DNA from: an uncultured Shewanella sp.
Lineage (GTDB): Bacteria; Pseudomonadota; Gammaproteobacteria; Enterobacterales; Shewanellaceae
DNA: 64,000 nt
Reading direction: 5' to 3'
Assembly (NCBI RefSeq): GCF_947491715.1
Contig: NZ_CANLKR010000002.1
Coordinates: 1-64,000 of the forward strand
The translations under genes were made by a program, and so were the position numbers. Each line of letters starts with the position of its first letter. The stretch's first letter is position 1. This document shows, in pieces, positions 47,762 through 56,379 of this stretch. The notes beneath the pieces were generated by a model. That model was not told the DNA's origin. It made no database searches and worked only from the letters and a program-made list of their open reading frames with translations.

Positions 47762-47916
47762 GCGTTAATGACAAAGGACTGGGTTATGTTTAAGAGATGG
47801 ATAACAACTTGTTGTTAACAAGAATACCGTCATCGGTGCTGGTCCTTCTATTACTGCATGTTGTGCTTAGTTGAGCACTTTACGTATTGTCATTAAAAGT
47901 CAATAAGGTGATCACA

Positions 47917-48894
47917 GTGGAGACAAACAATCAGCTGACAAAGGATGTTGTTGCGACAGAAAAACCTGTATCGAGTGAAGAAAGTGAAGGGATAGATAAC
48001 GCCAGCGATAGTGATGTCATCCAGCAGGTACCTCAAGAGGAAATGATAGTTGTGGATGAAAAACCTCAGGAACCGACAATCAGCGTGAAGGAAACGTTTA
48101 TCTATGCTATCGGTCAATTACGGCCTGTCTTTCCCAATAAAGGGTTAGAGAAAACCTATTTATTCGCCGCACAGACGTTAAAAGTGAGTGGTGATGATTA
48201 TTATCGAGTGTTTAGTTATCAAGATACATCGACAAAACAGAGGCCATATTTGTATATCGCAGAGCAGTGTCAGTGGGTGTTACGGATCCATGGCGTGGAT
48301 GCTTATGTGCTCATGCCTGTATCGCAAACGGAAGTTTTACAATTGATTGATGCGATAAAACCACAAGAGTCAAGTTTACAAACGGTATACACGAATGTCA
48401 TTGGCTATTTGGGGCCGAAAAAACGGTATGATAATAACGAAACCAGTTTGCCCAGTGTATTATGTGAGCAGCTGTATCATCAGACCATGGATGAATTACA
48501 ACAAGGGCTTATTCCTGAAGCCAGTGTCAGTACACAAGCTATTCAAGGGGTGATAAAACAATTAGCATTAGCTCCCAATCATGGCGACACGGATTTTCAG
48601 CGTGCGGTGAATTATATGGCTTTTCGTTACCCTGCTATTTATTTATTAGCCCATAGTTTGCAGCAGAAGTTAGATCCCGTTACCAATGGAGCAGCGTATT
48701 TTCTAGTGGATATTCAGCCGCAGTATTCAGATGTGATGTCAAATCAAGTGATTGTTGATATTATTTTTAAATTTAAAAATGATGCTTCAGAGTTGTTTAA
48801 ATTCTATTATTGCAGTGTCAATGTCACAGGGGTTTATCCTTTTATTAACTCTCCTTTGCATGTGTTTATGCCTGTCGAGCCTGAGACCGTTTAA
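47917..48894 (+). CDS. PatG C-terminal-domain-like protein 1
   Basis: 325 residues. After an acidic, variable N-terminus (1-55) comes a domain with AIGQLRPVFPNKGLEK, RPYLYIAEQCQWVL, DTDFQRAVNYMAFRYPAIY and CSVNVTGVYPFI. This order of motifs is that of the C-terminal domain of cyanobactin protease PatG (ALGRIEPRFPS..., RALNYLAVRYPAIY), whose own function is unclear. No protease domain is attached. The GTG at 47917 has AAGGTG six bases upstream; a TTG 30 bases earlier is the alternative. Confidence 0.65.
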   Translation: METNNQLTKDVVATEKPVSSEESEGIDNASDSDVIQQVPQEEMIVVDEKPQEPTISVKETFIYAIGQLRPVFPNKGLEKTYLFAAQTLKVSGDDYYRVFSYQDTSTKQRPYLYIAEQCQWVLRIHGVDAYVLMPVSQTEVLQLIDAIKPQESSLQTVYTNVIGYLGPKKRYDNNETSLPSVLCEQLYHQTMDELQQGLIPEASVSTQAIQGVIKQLALAPNHGDTDFQRAVNYMAFRYPAIYLLAHSLQQKLDPVTNGAAYFLVDIQPQYSDVMSNQVIVDIIFKFKNDASELFKFYYCSVNVTGVYPFINSPLHVFMPVEPETV

Positions 48895-48913
48895 TTAAAA
48901 GAGGAGTGATCCA

Positions 48914-49744
48914 ATGGAATTAGCCATGATGCCAACGAAAGGGACACAAGAGTTAAATGTGAGGCCGTCATCCACAAGCGTTGTTAATGTGTTACAGCGG
49001 GCGTGTGATTGCAGTAATGGGGAGTGTAATTGTGATACTAGCCGCTTAGTGTATGTATTAGGCCAGTTGCGGCCTTTTTTTCCCCGCTTAGATTTGCAAA
49101 AAGCCTTTGATGCGGCGGCGACTGAATTAAAATTAAAAGAGGATGATTATTATGGCGTCTTTAATTACGTTGAGATACCAGATAATAAAACTGAATTAGC
49201 TTTTAGACCTTATTTGTATATTGCTGAGCAAGTGTGTTGGGTGCTGAGTATTCATCATGTGGATACGTATTTGGTGGTGCCGAGGTTTCAATTAGAGTTA
49301 GATGCGTTTATTCAGGCATTATCGCCGACATGTAAAGAGGATCAATTGGCCATCACTGGCGGGTTAGGGCCTGTATCGCCGCCTCATTATTGTCATGATT
49401 TAAGTTTACCTATGGTGATTTGTGATCATATCAGTCCTATTTTGCCTCAAAATCACGATAAGTTATCACTTAAAACCAATGACGGTGTCTCTGATGTGAG
49501 TAGAGCGGTTAATTTTCTCGTGTTTAATTATAAAAATTTGGAAGATGATGCAAGCCTTGGCGAGCATGAGCTGCGCGCATTACATTATCAGCTGGATTAT
49601 CAAGAGGTCGGGCGAGTCGTTGTTGAAATCATTTTGACTTATTATCTTAATGGATTAGAGATCTTTTATGTTTGTGGTATTGATGTCACCAATAAGTACC
49701 CTTTCATTGCTTTTCCGCTTAGGCACTATTTACCAAAGAGTTAG
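48914..49744 (+). CDS. PatG C-terminal-domain-like protein 2
   Basis: 276 residues, paralogue of the preceding protein: VLGQLRPFFPRLDLQKAF, RPYLYIAEQVCWVL, GLGPVSPP, VSRAVNFLVFNY, GIDVTNKYPFIAF. A Cys-rich stretch (RACDCSNGECNCDTSR, residues 29-44) in front of the domain could bind a metal. The gene starts 19 bases after the previous stop with GAGGAGTG before the ATG, so the two are one operon. Confidence 0.65.
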   Translation: MELAMMPTKGTQELNVRPSSTSVVNVLQRACDCSNGECNCDTSRLVYVLGQLRPFFPRLDLQKAFDAAATELKLKEDDYYGVFNYVEIPDNKTELAFRPYLYIAEQVCWVLSIHHVDTYLVVPRFQLELDAFIQALSPTCKEDQLAITGGLGPVSPPHYCHDLSLPMVICDHISPILPQNHDKLSLKTNDGVSDVSRAVNFLVFNYKNLEDDASLGEHELRALHYQLDYQEVGRVVVEIILTYYLNGLEIFYVCGIDVTNKYPFIAFPLRHYLPKS

Positions 49745-49822
49745 CATGAGTCGTGTATTGATATCGTTATTAGCTTAATGAGATAACGGCCAATAGGTAT
49801 TTTATATCAGGGATATATCATA

Positions 49823-50743
49823 ATGAATAGTCTTTTTACTCGAGATGTCACGGATGAAAATAATTTAGCTCAGAAATTAGCAGTATTAGCAAAAACAAAG
49901 CAAGGTAAAGCCTGTGGATCTTGTGATGAACCGGTTCAATTGAGCCCCAATCATGCTTATATTTATGTTGTTGGTTTTATTACGGCGCAATTTCCGAGCT
50001 TGAGTCTTGAAAAGGCGTTTGAACAAAGTTCGAGCCTGACTGAAAGTCAATTAGGAAAAGTGAATGATGAGGTTGGCCTGCAACGCCTTAATCGTAATAA
50101 GCAATTACCTGCTTTATTGTTACAGGGATTGAGCTCGGCTAATAATCGAAATATTGCCAGAGAGATGCACTGGATCCTTGATAATGTTGAAGGGAATGAA
50201 ACTTATACTTTAGTGCCGAGTTCCCATGAAAAGCTGACACAACTCATCGCCGCACTGAGCTTAACCACTAAACAAGAAAAAGTTATTTTAGTGGGTAGCC
50301 GATTAGAGAGTGGTGTGATTGAGGTGAGTCATTTAATTCCTGCTAATTTAAAAGCATTAACGGATGTAGCCAGTTTGCTGAAAAGTGGTAATAAAGAATT
50401 TACTGAGCTGGTGGATGAAATACTATCCATGAATGCCAATGATGGTAATACTGATAATGATCGCGCATTAAATTTTGTTCTTTATCATAATGCCGAGGTT
50501 TATTTGAAATCCTATGATTTTTGTTATAAATCGACGCCTGGCGGCCCTAACCCTAGTGGTTATCAATTAGTCAATGTGAGAGTGAGGACGAGTTTGAGTG
50601 GTGAGCGTTGGGTTGCTAAGGTGATTTTTGATTATCAAGGGATCAATACTGGCGCAAAACAAAGTTGGTACAGTGCGGTTGATGTCACAGGAGAGTATCC
50701 TTTTTTATTGGTAAAGTGGCAACGCTTTCTGTCTCACACTTAA
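49823..50743 (+). CDS. PatG C-terminal-domain-like protein 3
   Basis: 306 residues, the most divergent of the three: VVGFITAQFPSLSLEKAFEQ, REMHWILDNVEGNETYTLVP, DNDRALNFVLYHNAEVY, AVDVTGEYPFLLVKWQRFL. A CGSCDE pair of Cys lies near residue 33, where protein 2 has its Cys cluster. Follows protein 2 by 78 bases. Confidence 0.65.
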   Translation: MNSLFTRDVTDENNLAQKLAVLAKTKQGKACGSCDEPVQLSPNHAYIYVVGFITAQFPSLSLEKAFEQSSSLTESQLGKVNDEVGLQRLNRNKQLPALLLQGLSSANNRNIAREMHWILDNVEGNETYTLVPSSHEKLTQLIAALSLTTKQEKVILVGSRLESGVIEVSHLIPANLKALTDVASLLKSGNKEFTELVDEILSMNANDGNTDNDRALNFVLYHNAEVYLKSYDFCYKSTPGGPNPSGYQLVNVRVRTSLSGERWVAKVIFDYQGINTGAKQSWYSAVDVTGEYPFLLVKWQRFLSHT

Positions 50744-50780
50744 TTGTGGCGTTTAACTGATTAACACATAATGGATACTT

Positions 50781-50817
50781 GAGAATAGCTGAGAATAGCT
50801 GAGAATAGCTGGGAATA
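50781..50817 (+). repeat. 10-bp tandem repeat
   Basis: GAGAATAGCT occurs three times in succession, then GGGAATA as a partial fourth, just before the last island gene. Confidence 0.85.
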
Positions 50818-50836
50818 AAAAACGGCAGGGATTGCA

Positions 50837-51274
50837 ATGACATATCAACGAACACAATTAGGTATTACCATACTCATTATCATGGGACTGGCGTTAGGTT
50901 TTATATTGGTGGCTGATCACATTGAAGAGCAGGGCATACCTGGGTGGATCTATGCTGTGATGATAGCAATCAGTATATTGTTTTCAACATTAACCATTAA
51001 AGTGTCCAATGCTCACATTAGTTGGTTTTTTGGTCCTTATTTTTGGCGAAAAAAGCTGTTATTAAAGGATATAGCCTCTATCAAAAAAGTCCGCAATAAG
51101 TGGTATTGTGGGTTTGGGATCCGATTACAATCAACGGGATGCTTATATAATGTCTCAGGCTTAACAGCCGTTCAGTTGATGTTAAAAGATGGTACTCATA
51201 TCAGTCTCGGCACTCATGATGCGGATAATTTGATTAACGTAATAGAAACGCAGATGTCATCGAATGGCGTTTAG
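50837..51274 (+). CDS. small membrane protein of unknown function
   Basis: 145 residues with two N-terminal membrane spans (LGITILIIMGLALGFILV and WIYAVMIAISILFSTLTI) and a cytosolic beta-rich tail of about 85 residues, WFFGPYFWRKKLLLKDIASI then LMLKDGTHISLGTHDA, which resembles bacterial PH-like domains. No specific function can be given. GCAGGGATT precedes the ATG. Confidence 0.65.
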   Translation: MTYQRTQLGITILIIMGLALGFILVADHIEEQGIPGWIYAVMIAISILFSTLTIKVSNAHISWFFGPYFWRKKLLLKDIASIKKVRNKWYCGFGIRLQSTGCLYNVSGLTAVQLMLKDGTHISLGTHDADNLINVIETQMSSNGV

Positions 51275-51296
51275 TTGGAAAGAGTTAGCTTTACAT

Positions 51297-51326
51297 AAAA
51301 ATAGCGACGTTTAAGTCGCTATTTTT
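51297..51326. terminator. bidirectional terminator at the island's right edge
   Basis: AAAAATAGCGAC (51297-51308) pairs with GTCGCTATTTTT (51315-51326). It closes the island's last gene and the convergent fabV. Confidence 0.88.
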
Positions 51327-51356
51327 ATTATGAAATCATTGTTCCATTAAAAACAA

Positions 51357-52559
51357 TTATAGCGGGATAACATCAAATTCAACGTTAGGGTTAACGTCTT
51401 GTTCATAATCGATGCCGTCAATACCAAAACCAAATAGCTTTAAGAACTCTTCTTTGTACTCTCGGTAATCAGTGAGTTCACTTAAGTTTTCAGTGGTTAT
51501 TTGTGACCATAGTGATTGACAGTGCGCTTGAATATCATCACGCATTTCCCAATCATCAAGGCGTAATCGGTTGTTATCATCAACCTTTGGTGCTTGACCA
51601 TCTTTGCGGTATAAGCGCTCGGTAAACATACGGTTGATTTGCTCAATACAGCCTTCATCAATGCCTTCTTCTCTCATCTTCTTAAAGACCATAGCAATGT
51701 ATAATGGCATGACTGGAATGGCAGAGCTGGCTTGGGTCACAACACTTTTTAATACGGCGACATTGGCACTGCCACCGGTTTGAGACAATTGATCATTGAG
51801 GGCGTGGGCAGCTCTATCGAGATCTTTTTTCGCTTCACCTAATGCACCGTGCCAGTATATTGGCCAAGTGATTTCTGTGCCGATATAGCTGTAGGCCACT
51901 GTTTTACATGTTGGTGCTAAGACATTGGCTTCACTGAGGGCTTTTATCCACAACTCCCAGTCTTCTCCACCCATGACTTTAACGGTATCAGCAATTTCTT
52001 GCTCATTAGCGGCTTCAACACTGGTTTGGATGATCTCATCTTTATTGGTATCGACAGCTGTTGTGGTATAAGTATCACCAATAGGCTTTAAGACTGAGCG
52101 GATCACCTCACCGCTGTCTGGCATTTTGCGCACAGGTGATGCCAATGAGTAGACCACCATATCAACTTGACCTAAATCCTGTTTGATAAGCTCAATGGTT
52201 TTTGCTTTTGCTTCATGACTAAATGCATCGCAGTTGATGCTTTTTGAATACAAGCCATCTGCTTTAGCAAATTTATCAAAGGCGGCAGAATTATACCAAC
52301 CTGCTGTCCCTGTTTTTTTCTCTGTTCCTGGCTTTTCGAAAAAGACGCCTAAGGTGGCTGCTTGGTTGCTAAAGGCTGAAGTAATGCGAGAAGCGAGGCC
52401 ATAACCACTTGAAGAACCAATGACTAATACCTTTTTAGGTGCATTAGTATTAACGCCTTGGGATTTGACGAAGTTAATTTGTTCTAATACATTGGCTTCA
52501 CAACCCACTGGGTGAGTTGTTGTACAAATAAAACCGCGAATTTTAGGTTTAATGATCAT
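51357..52559 (-). CDS. fabV: enoyl-ACP/trans-2-enoyl-CoA reductase FabV
   Basis: NADH-dependent reductase completing each round of fatty acid elongation. 400 residues (Vibrio FabV about 402). It starts [17 protein letters not shown]. The nucleotide-binding motif is [16 protein letters not shown]. The active site Y-x8-K appears as [12 protein letters not shown], and [14 protein letters not shown] precedes it. FabV is naturally insensitive to triclosan; this is known for the family. AGAGAA lies about 10 bases before the ATG. Confidence 0.96.
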   Translation of the reverse strand: MIIKPKIRGFICTTTHPVGCEANVLEQINFVKSQGVNTNAPKKVLVIGSSSGYGLASRITSAFSNQAATLGVFFEKPGTEKKTGTAGWYNSAAFDKFAKADGLYSKSINCDAFSHEAKAKTIELIKQDLGQVDMVVYSLASPVRKMPDSGEVIRSVLKPIGDTYTTTAVDTNKDEIIQTSVEAANEQEIADTVKVMGGEDWELWIKALSEANVLAPTCKTVAYSYIGTEITWPIYWHGALGEAKKDLDRAAHALNDQLSQTGGSANVAVLKSVVTQASSAIPVMPLYIAMVFKKMREEGIDEGCIEQINRMFTERLYRKDGQAPKVDDNNRLRLDDWEMRDDIQAHCQSLWSQITTENLSELTDYREYKEEFLKLFGFGIDGIDYEQDVNPNVEFDVIPL

Positions 52560-52662
52560 GTTTATATTTCTCTTGAAAAATTAACGCTAGGATAAATAAA
52601 CCGACGGAAAATGACACTTTTTTTTAGTAAAAAACAGTGATTTTGTCAGTGGTTGGATCAGT

Positions 52663-53445
52663 TTACTTTTTACGGGAATATAAAGCTTGCTCTTGAATAA
52701 GGCGTTGAGTGTATTCATGTTGAGGTGACGTAAAGAGTTGTTCTGTTTTTGCTTTTTCAATGAGTTCACCTTTTTGGAGTACCATGACCTTGTCACTAAA
52801 ATGACGAACAATGTTTAAATTATGTGAGACGAAAATATACGAAAGGCCAATGTCTTTTTGTAGTTGAATGAGTAGGTTGAGTATTTGGGCCCTAACGGAT
52901 AAATCGAGATCGCTTAAGGCTTCATCGGCAATGATGAGTTTAGGGTTTAGCATTAAAGCTCTTGCCATGGCGACACGTTGTTTTTGTCCTTCTGAGATCA
53001 TGTGAGGATAAAAGTTACTGTGTTCAGGTAACAGTCCTACCTTCATTAACTTTTCAGACACTTGAAATTGTCTTTGTTTTTTATTGAGACGTGTATTAAA
53101 TCGAAGGGGCTCTTCTAAGAGTGCGCCTATGGTGATCCTAGGGTTTAATGACTTATTCGGATCTTGAAATATCATTCGAATGAGTCGGCATCGATGCTTT
53201 AGATCGTGATCTTTTAAGTGCTGCCCTTCAAAAAGAATATCTCCTTGTGTCGGTGTTTCTGCACCGACCAGCAAGCGAGCGAGCGTGCTTTTTCCTGAGC
53301 CCGTATTGCCCACAATTGCCAATGTTTCTCCTTTATTTAAGGAAAAAGAAATAGGCGATAATGCTTGAATGTATTGGCGTTTAAAGCCTTTATAGCCCGC
53401 AAAATAGCTTTTACTTAAATGATTGACCTGTAAAATGGGTGTCAT
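52663..53445 (-). CDS. sapF: peptide ABC transporter ATP-binding protein SapF
   Basis: One of two ATPases driving the Sap importer. 260 residues. Walker A is GNTGSGKST, the signature appears as ISEGQKQRVAMARAL, Walker B is KLIIADEALSDLD, and the switch His lies in FVSHNLNIV. Its ATG overlaps the sapD stop by four bases. Last gene of sapABCDF. Confidence 0.93.
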   Translation of the reverse strand: MTPILQVNHLSKSYFAGYKGFKRQYIQALSPISFSLNKGETLAIVGNTGSGKSTLARLLVGAETPTQGDILFEGQHLKDHDLKHRCRLIRMIFQDPNKSLNPRITIGALLEEPLRFNTRLNKKQRQFQVSEKLMKVGLLPEHSNFYPHMISEGQKQRVAMARALMLNPKLIIADEALSDLDLSVRAQILNLLIQLQKDIGLSYIFVSHNLNIVRHFSDKVMVLQKGELIEKAKTEQLFTSPQHEYTQRLIQEQALYSRKK

Positions 53446-54467
53446 TGATTATTACTCGGATCTTTGCTGTCGATGATCTTATTTTGTTCACTATTATAGG
53501 GAAAATGACAAGCAAAGGATCGATTTTTTTTCTGAGTCATCGAAGGGGGGTTAACGCATTTTTTCTGTGCTTCAGGGCAACGTGGTCCTAAGCGACACCC
53601 TATGGGTAAATGCTGCAGGGCAGGTGACGATCCTGCTAACGTTTTCATCAACGATTTATGTTCAATCGTGCCTGAATAATTAGGAATATTGTCCAAAAGG
53701 GCTTTGGTATAATGATGGTAAGGTTTGTCGAGTACTTGGGTTGTTATGCCTGATTCCATCACTTGTCCGCAATACAGGACAGTGAGCTTATGACACCAAT
53801 TAGCGATGGTATCTAGCTCATGACTAATGAGCAAAATAGAGACATTTTGGTTTTGATTAAGTTTACTCAGTAATCTGAATATTTGTGCTTGTGTACTCAA
53901 TTCCATTGAATCTGTTGGCTCATCAGCGATGAGTAAACGAGGCTTATTGGCAACGGCCATGGCGATCATAATCTTTTGGCATTCACCTTCAGAAAGCTCC
54001 CAAGCATAGCGAGAGATAATACTATCAGCATGTTTAATGCCCACTCGGTGTAACCATTTTACTGCGGTATCTTTTTTCTGAGCGCGCTGTTTCCATATTG
54101 GCGTTTTTTTATCTGTGGGCATAGCTTCAATCATCTGGCTGCCAACCGTTCGAATGGGATCAAGGCAGCTGGAAGGATCTTGGAAAATCATGGCGATATC
54201 ACTTCCCATCAGGTTACGCCTTTGTTTTAAAGGCATTTCTAATAGATTTCGTCCATCCCACATCATACGGTCGGCTCGTATATGCCAGTTTTGTCCAGGG
54301 ATCCCTAATATCGCTCTAGCTAATAAGCTTCGGCCAGAGCCAGATTCACCGACAAGACCATGTAACTCTCCAGAGTTAATGCTTAAACTGACTCTATCAA
54401 TGGCATTGACGCGGCCGTAGGGCGTATCGAGTTCAATGGTGAGATTTCTAATATCGAGTAAAGGCAT
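53442..54467 (-). CDS. sapD: peptide ABC transporter ATP-binding protein SapD
   Basis: Second ATPase of the Sap importer, 341 residues. The P-loop reads GESGSGRSLL, with Arg in place of the usual Lys, a substitution I recall from enterobacterial SapD as well. The signature is LSEGECQKIMIAMA and Walker B is RLLIADEPTDSM. The C-terminal oligopeptide-transporter tail carries Cys-containing GPRCPEAQKKC and FACHFP. Starts four bases after the sapC stop. Confidence 0.93.
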   Translation of the reverse strand: MPLLDIRNLTIELDTPYGRVNAIDRVSLSINSGELHGLVGESGSGRSLLARAILGIPGQNWHIRADRMMWDGRNLLEMPLKQRRNLMGSDIAMIFQDPSSCLDPIRTVGSQMIEAMPTDKKTPIWKQRAQKKDTAVKWLHRVGIKHADSIISRYAWELSEGECQKIMIAMAVANKPRLLIADEPTDSMELSTQAQIFRLLSKLNQNQNVSILLISHELDTIANWCHKLTVLYCGQVMESGITTQVLDKPYHHYTKALLDNIPNYSGTIEHKSLMKTLAGSSPALQHLPIGCRLGPRCPEAQKKCVNPPSMTQKKNRSFACHFPYNSEQNKIIDSKDPSNNQ

Positions 54468-54470
54468 AAT

Positions 54471-55361
54471 TTAATGTCTAATGGGCACAAGGGCCGATCG
54501 TAGGCCATCACCAACCAGGTTGATGGCAAATACACTGATGAGAATAGCAAATCCTGGGGTTGCCATTGTCCAAGAGGCGGTTAATAAATCATCATAGCCT
54601 TGTGAAAGCAGAGAGCCCCATTCAGGACTGGGTGCCTGAGCCCCCAGATTTAAAAAGCCCATCGCTGCGATTTCTAAAATAGCAGTTGAAATAGCTAAGG
54701 TCGTTTGAATGATGAGTTTTTCCCACACATTTGGCATGATCACATACCAAAAAACTTGTAATGTGTTTGCCCCATCAAGTTTAGCTGCGATGACATATTC
54801 TTTTTGTCTTTCTTCATGGACAGCTTGATGAATGGAGCGGACAAATAAAGGAGTCAGTGCTATTCCCACAGCCCAGAAAACATTTTCTAGGCCCGGCCCT
54901 TTAATTGCGACTACTAAAATGGCCATTAATAACGAGGGGATAGAAAGCAAAACATCAAGAAGGTGACTTAAAATACTTGATTTTAATCCTTTCATCATGC
55001 CAGATAAAGAGCCTATTAAAAAACCAATACTTAATGATGCAGCAACGACCATCAGCGCCATTCCAAAAGTGAGAGAAGCACCATGTAAAATAAGGCTAAA
55101 AATATCTCGCCCTAAGTCATCTGTCCCTAAAAAATGTTCAACAGTACCTGATACTTCCCAAGACGGAGGAAGTAATATTGCTAAAGGATCTTGTTGTTGG
55201 GCAGGATATGGGGCTAGCCATGGGCCCCAAATAGCAATAATGATGAAACCAATAACAAGCCATAAACCGACAAGTGAAAAAGGGTTGCTTGAGAAATTTT
55301 GCCATAACCTTTGCCTCGGAGAAGGGATGGTATCCTCTTGGTAGGTTCTAATTTGAGGCAT
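54471..55361 (-). CDS. sapC: peptide ABC transporter permease SapC
   Basis: Inner-membrane permease of 296 residues with about six spans. The ATPase-docking EAA loop appears as EYVIAAKLDGANTLQVFWYV. Its N-terminus overlaps sapB by 14 bases. Homologous to DppC/OppC. Confidence 0.94.
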   Translation of the reverse strand: MPQIRTYQEDTIPSPRQRLWQNFSSNPFSLVGLWLVIGFIIIAIWGPWLAPYPAQQQDPLAILLPPSWEVSGTVEHFLGTDDLGRDIFSLILHGASLTFGMALMVVAASLSIGFLIGSLSGMMKGLKSSILSHLLDVLLSIPSLLMAILVVAIKGPGLENVFWAVGIALTPLFVRSIHQAVHEERQKEYVIAAKLDGANTLQVFWYVIMPNVWEKLIIQTTLAISTAILEIAAMGFLNLGAQAPSPEWGSLLSQGYDDLLTASWTMATPGFAILISVFAINLVGDGLRSALVPIRH

Positions 55362-56379
55362 ATATTTCCTTTTTGCTCAATGGATTATAAGCAGTATGAA
55401 TAATATCAATCATAATGCTTAAAAATATAATGTTTAAAGATACAGCCAAGATACCTCCTTGTATGACAGTGTAATCACGTTGCTCTATTCCTGAGATTAA
55501 CCAAAAACCGACCCCAGGCCAAGCAAAGACCATTTCCACAAGAATGCCGTAACCAGTGAAACTGCCTAACATCAAGCCTAAATTTTTTAATACGGGTATG
55601 AAGGCATTGGGCAGAGCATGGCGTAATACAATGCTACGTGTGTGTAAACCTCTGGCTTCTGCTGCCTGAATAAAAGATTGGTTCATGATATTCATCATGG
55701 CGGCACGAGTGATGCGGACGATCGCGGTAAACGGCAAGATAGCTAAGGTTACCGCAGGTAAAATAATATGGCGGACGGCACTGTAAAAAGCAGACAGACG
55801 ATGAGGTGAATCTGAGAGTAAGGTGTCTATTAGCATGAAACCTGTGACGGGTTTGATATTATAAAGTAAGTTGATTTGTCCTGAGGTGGGCAACCAGCCA
55901 AGCTTTATGCCAAAGCCAAGGGCGATGAGGGGGCCAAGCCAAATAACGGGATTTGAATACCCTGCTAGAATAAAGGCCATGATAGTATGTTGGCTCATTT
56001 TACTTTTACTTAAAGACACTAGCATTCCGATAGGAAAACCAAAAAAGAAGGCTAAAAATCCAGCCGTTATCGCTAACTCGTAGGAGGCGGGTAAGACTCT
56101 TTTTAATTCTTCATTAATCGGTTGTTGAGAGGTCGCAGACACACCCATATTACCGTTAATCTTTTGCCATAAATAGGCCAAAAACTGTTCAGGTTGACTT
56201 TCGTCTAACTTGAATTCATCGCTGATTTTCAGTGATTCTGAAATAGTAGGGTGAGGTATCCCGCTAAGAATATAAGGTTTATTTGCAGGGAAAAGTTCAG
56301 TGGCGATAAAAAGGACTGCGATTAAAATAATGGAGGTAGCGATAAAAAGGTTAAAGCGGCGAAGTAAATATCGACCCAT
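55348..56379 (-). CDS. sapB: peptide ABC transporter permease SapB
   Basis: Inner-membrane permease of 343 residues, DppB/OppB type. One N-terminal span, a periplasmic segment (ANKPYILSGIPHPT...), then five spans with the EAA loop IQAAEARGLHTRSIVLRHAL. The ATG shares one base with the sapA stop (TAATG). Confidence 0.94.
   Translation of the reverse strand: MGRYLLRRFNLFIATSIILIAVLFIATELFPANKPYILSGIPHPTISESLKISDEFKLDESQPEQFLAYLWQKINGNMGVSATSQQPINEELKRVLPASYELAITAGFLAFFFGFPIGMLVSLSKSKMSQHTIMAFILAGYSNPVIWLGPLIALGFGIKLGWLPTSGQINLLYNIKPVTGFMLIDTLLSDSPHRLSAFYSAVRHIILPAVTLAILPFTAIVRITRAAMMNIMNQSFIQAAEARGLHTRSIVLRHALPNAFIPVLKNLGLMLGSFTGYGILVEMVFAWPGVGFWLISGIEQRDYTVIQGGILAVSLNIIFLSIMIDIIHTAYNPLSKKEIYASN

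Noticed and set aside
47917..50743. A cyanobactin biosynthesis cluster
   Set aside because: Only PatG-C-like domains occur; there is no subtilisin domain, PatA, heterocyclase or precursor peptide.
38001..50817. CRISPR array from the tandem repeats
   Set aside because: Repeats are 8-14 bases, adjoin without spacers and have no cas genes nearby.
29382..51274. A contractile injection system (eCIS) or prophage
   Set aside because: No sheath, tube, baseplate, spike, capsid, terminase or integrase gene was found; only cargo-like and ATPase genes are present.
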